Shown here in pieces: positions 5,100 through 6,143 of a stretch of DNA of 6,143 nt. The DNA comes from an uncultured Thiotrichaceae bacterium. Lineage in GTDB: Bacteria; Pseudomonadota; Gammaproteobacteria; Thiotrichales; Thiotrichaceae. The position numbers were made by a program, and so were the translations under genes. The notes beneath the pieces are model-generated. The model made no database searches. It was not told where the DNA came from and was given only the letters and a program-made list of their open reading frames with translations. Position 1 is the stretch's first letter. Every line of letters starts with the position of its first letter. The stretch covers positions 1 to 6,143 of the forward strand of contig CALHTA010000060.1 in NCBI GenBank assembly GCA_938038645.1. Direction: 5' to 3'.

Positions 5100-6143
5100 T
5101 TAAAGAACGACTTTCTTTCTTCTGACAAACAGGTAGAGAATGAATAATATTGAAGAAACAAGGCCGACAATTAGGCTGTTACCATATTTAACATAGGGTG
5201 TTGTTCCTTTGAAAACTTTTACTTCTCCATTAACCACCCCTTGTTCATAGCTTGGCACAGTGCTTGTGACCACACCTTTATGATCGACAATGCCGCTAAC
5301 ACCAGTGTTCGTCGCTCTGAGCAGATATCTTCCCGTTTCTAGCGCGCGCAATCTTGCTATTTGCATATGTTGTGTAGGCTGAAGCGAACCGCTAAACCAA
5401 CCGTCATTAGTGACATTAATTAAGAAATCAGCCTCTGGTAGATCTCTAATCATCTCTTCGCCAAAAACATCTTCATAACAAATACTGACTTGCGCGCGAT
5501 ACTCACCCACATTGACCAAGCCATCTCCCGTACCACGAGATAAATTATCGTAAGGAATGCTCATCCAGCGCTCAAGCCACCTTAGGTGCTGCAACAAAGG
5601 AATGTACTCACCGAGGGGAACCAAATGTCGCTTAGAGTACATATCAGGTGTATCTGTATTATCACCAAGTACCATGACGCTATTTTCAAAGCGGCCTTCA
5701 AGTGTTTGATGAAAACCTCCTACCACAAGCTTCGTATTATTTTCGCGGGCTTCTGCCTGCATAGGTTTGAGTACAAAATCGTTAAACTGCGTAAACTCAC
5801 CTGGAATGGCTGTCTCAGGCCAAACAATTAGGTCACTCTGCCAATTTTCACGCGTCATCTGCATGTAACGTTCAACAGATGGCACACGCTGCTCTGGCAG
5901 CCATTTCTGATCCTGAGGGATATTAGCTTGTAACAGACTAACCTTAAGTGTTTTACCGGTATCTTCGACCCAAAGCTGTTTATCAAGATACAAACCACTC
6001 ACCGAAAGCAGTATTATCGTAATACTGCCAAGCACTTTATTTAAATGTGAAAAAGGTTCCGCCACACGAACGTAGTTGACCGCAGGCAAATTAACTTGGT
6101 GGAAGCGTTCTGTGCGACTTGGAAATATGATGGCAACTACCGC
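5100..6143 (-). CDS. lnt: Apolipoprotein N-acyltransferase, C-terminal 347 residues (N-terminus beyond the window)
   Basis: Lnt N-acylates the amino-terminal diacylglyceryl-cysteine of lipoproteins at the periplasmic face of the inner membrane, the last step of lipoprotein maturation. The frame stays open to base 6143. The first in-frame start-like codon, TTG at 6089, is internal and should not be taken as the start. The visible part begins with the end of a membrane helix (AVVAIIF), a loop, and a helix near VLGSITIILLSVSGLYL. The nitrilase-like domain follows, with catalytic Glu in WPETAIP (visible residue 110), Lys in YSKRHLVPLGEY (171) and Cys in SICYED (222, codon 5478-5480), equivalent to E. 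coli E267, K335 and C387. TNDGWF and QIARLRALETGRYLLRATN also fit the family. A last membrane helix, SLIVGLVSSILFILYLFV, precedes a basic tail RRKK. About 165 residues are missing, judged against E. coli's 512. The gene is intact as far as seen. Confidence 0.97.
   Translation of the reverse strand, partial: AVVAIIFPSRTERFHQVNLPAVNYVRVAEPFSHLNKVLGSITIILLSVSGLYLDKQLWVEDTGKTLKVSLLQANIPQDQKWLPEQRVPSVERYMQMTRENWQSDLIVWPETAIPGEFTQFNDFVLKPMQAEARENNTKLVVGGFHQTLEGRFENSVMVLGDNTDTPDMYSKRHLVPLGEYIPLLQHLRWLERWMSIPYDNLSRGTGDGLVNVGEYRAQVSICYEDVFGEEMIRDLPEADFLINVTNDGWFSGSLQPTQHMQIARLRALETGRYLLRATNTGVSGIVDHKGVVTSTVPSYEQGVVNGEVKVFKGTTPYVKYGNSLIVGLVSSILFILYLFVRRKKVVL

Noticed and set aside
5076..5118. Bidirectional intrinsic terminator between prmB and lnt
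   Set aside because: The stems are short, bulged or AT-rich and no run of T follows them on the correct strand.
5586..5831. Plus-strand open frame of 81 codons inside lnt
   Set aside because: It is antisense to the catalytic domain of lnt. The Cys/His-rich look comes from the reverse strand and is not a zinc-binding pattern.
6087..6089. TTG codon as the start of lnt
   Set aside because: The frame continues open to the window edge with sequence fitting a membrane helix and loop, so this is an internal leucine codon and the gene is truncated by the window.

Overview
The window looks like the chromosome of a gammaproteobacterium of moderate to low GC. The psd, prmB and lnt products resemble the E. 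coli proteins closely. A marine, Oceanospirillales-like host is my guess from overall flavour only and is not demonstrated. There are seven protein genes, two of them cut by the window edges, and almost no non-coding DNA. I see no RNA genes, mobile elements, CRISPR arrays or long repeats.

Left part (1-3236, + strand): a tight run of four genes that reads as one operon and is the accessory, poorly characterised part. In order these are the end of a coiled-coil protein, a 466-residue single-span membrane protein, a Ras/Rab-type small GTPase, and an HD-GYP protein predicted to degrade cyclic di-GMP. Gaps are 6 bp, 28 bp and 0 bp. The layout suggests a membrane-anchored switch in which a bacterial Ras-like GTPase is coupled to c-di-GMP turnover. 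The cytoplasmic part of the membrane protein has a roadblock/longin-like look and could be the GTPase's regulator. As I recall the family, its relatives end in an OmpA-like peptidoglycan-binding domain. This copy stops before such a domain, and its C-terminal third is much more AT-rich than the rest.

Right part (3256-6143): housekeeping genes. psd (phosphatidylserine decarboxylase, - strand) converges on the HD-GYP gene. prmB (ribosomal protein L3 glutamine methyltransferase, + strand) diverges from psd across a short spacer holding a perfect 7-bp inverted repeat. lnt (apolipoprotein N-acyltransferase, - strand, N-terminus beyond the window) converges on prmB with only 2 bp between stop codons. 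psd and lnt both serve envelope biogenesis, while prmB serves translation. Nothing suggests that the right part works functionally with the left part.
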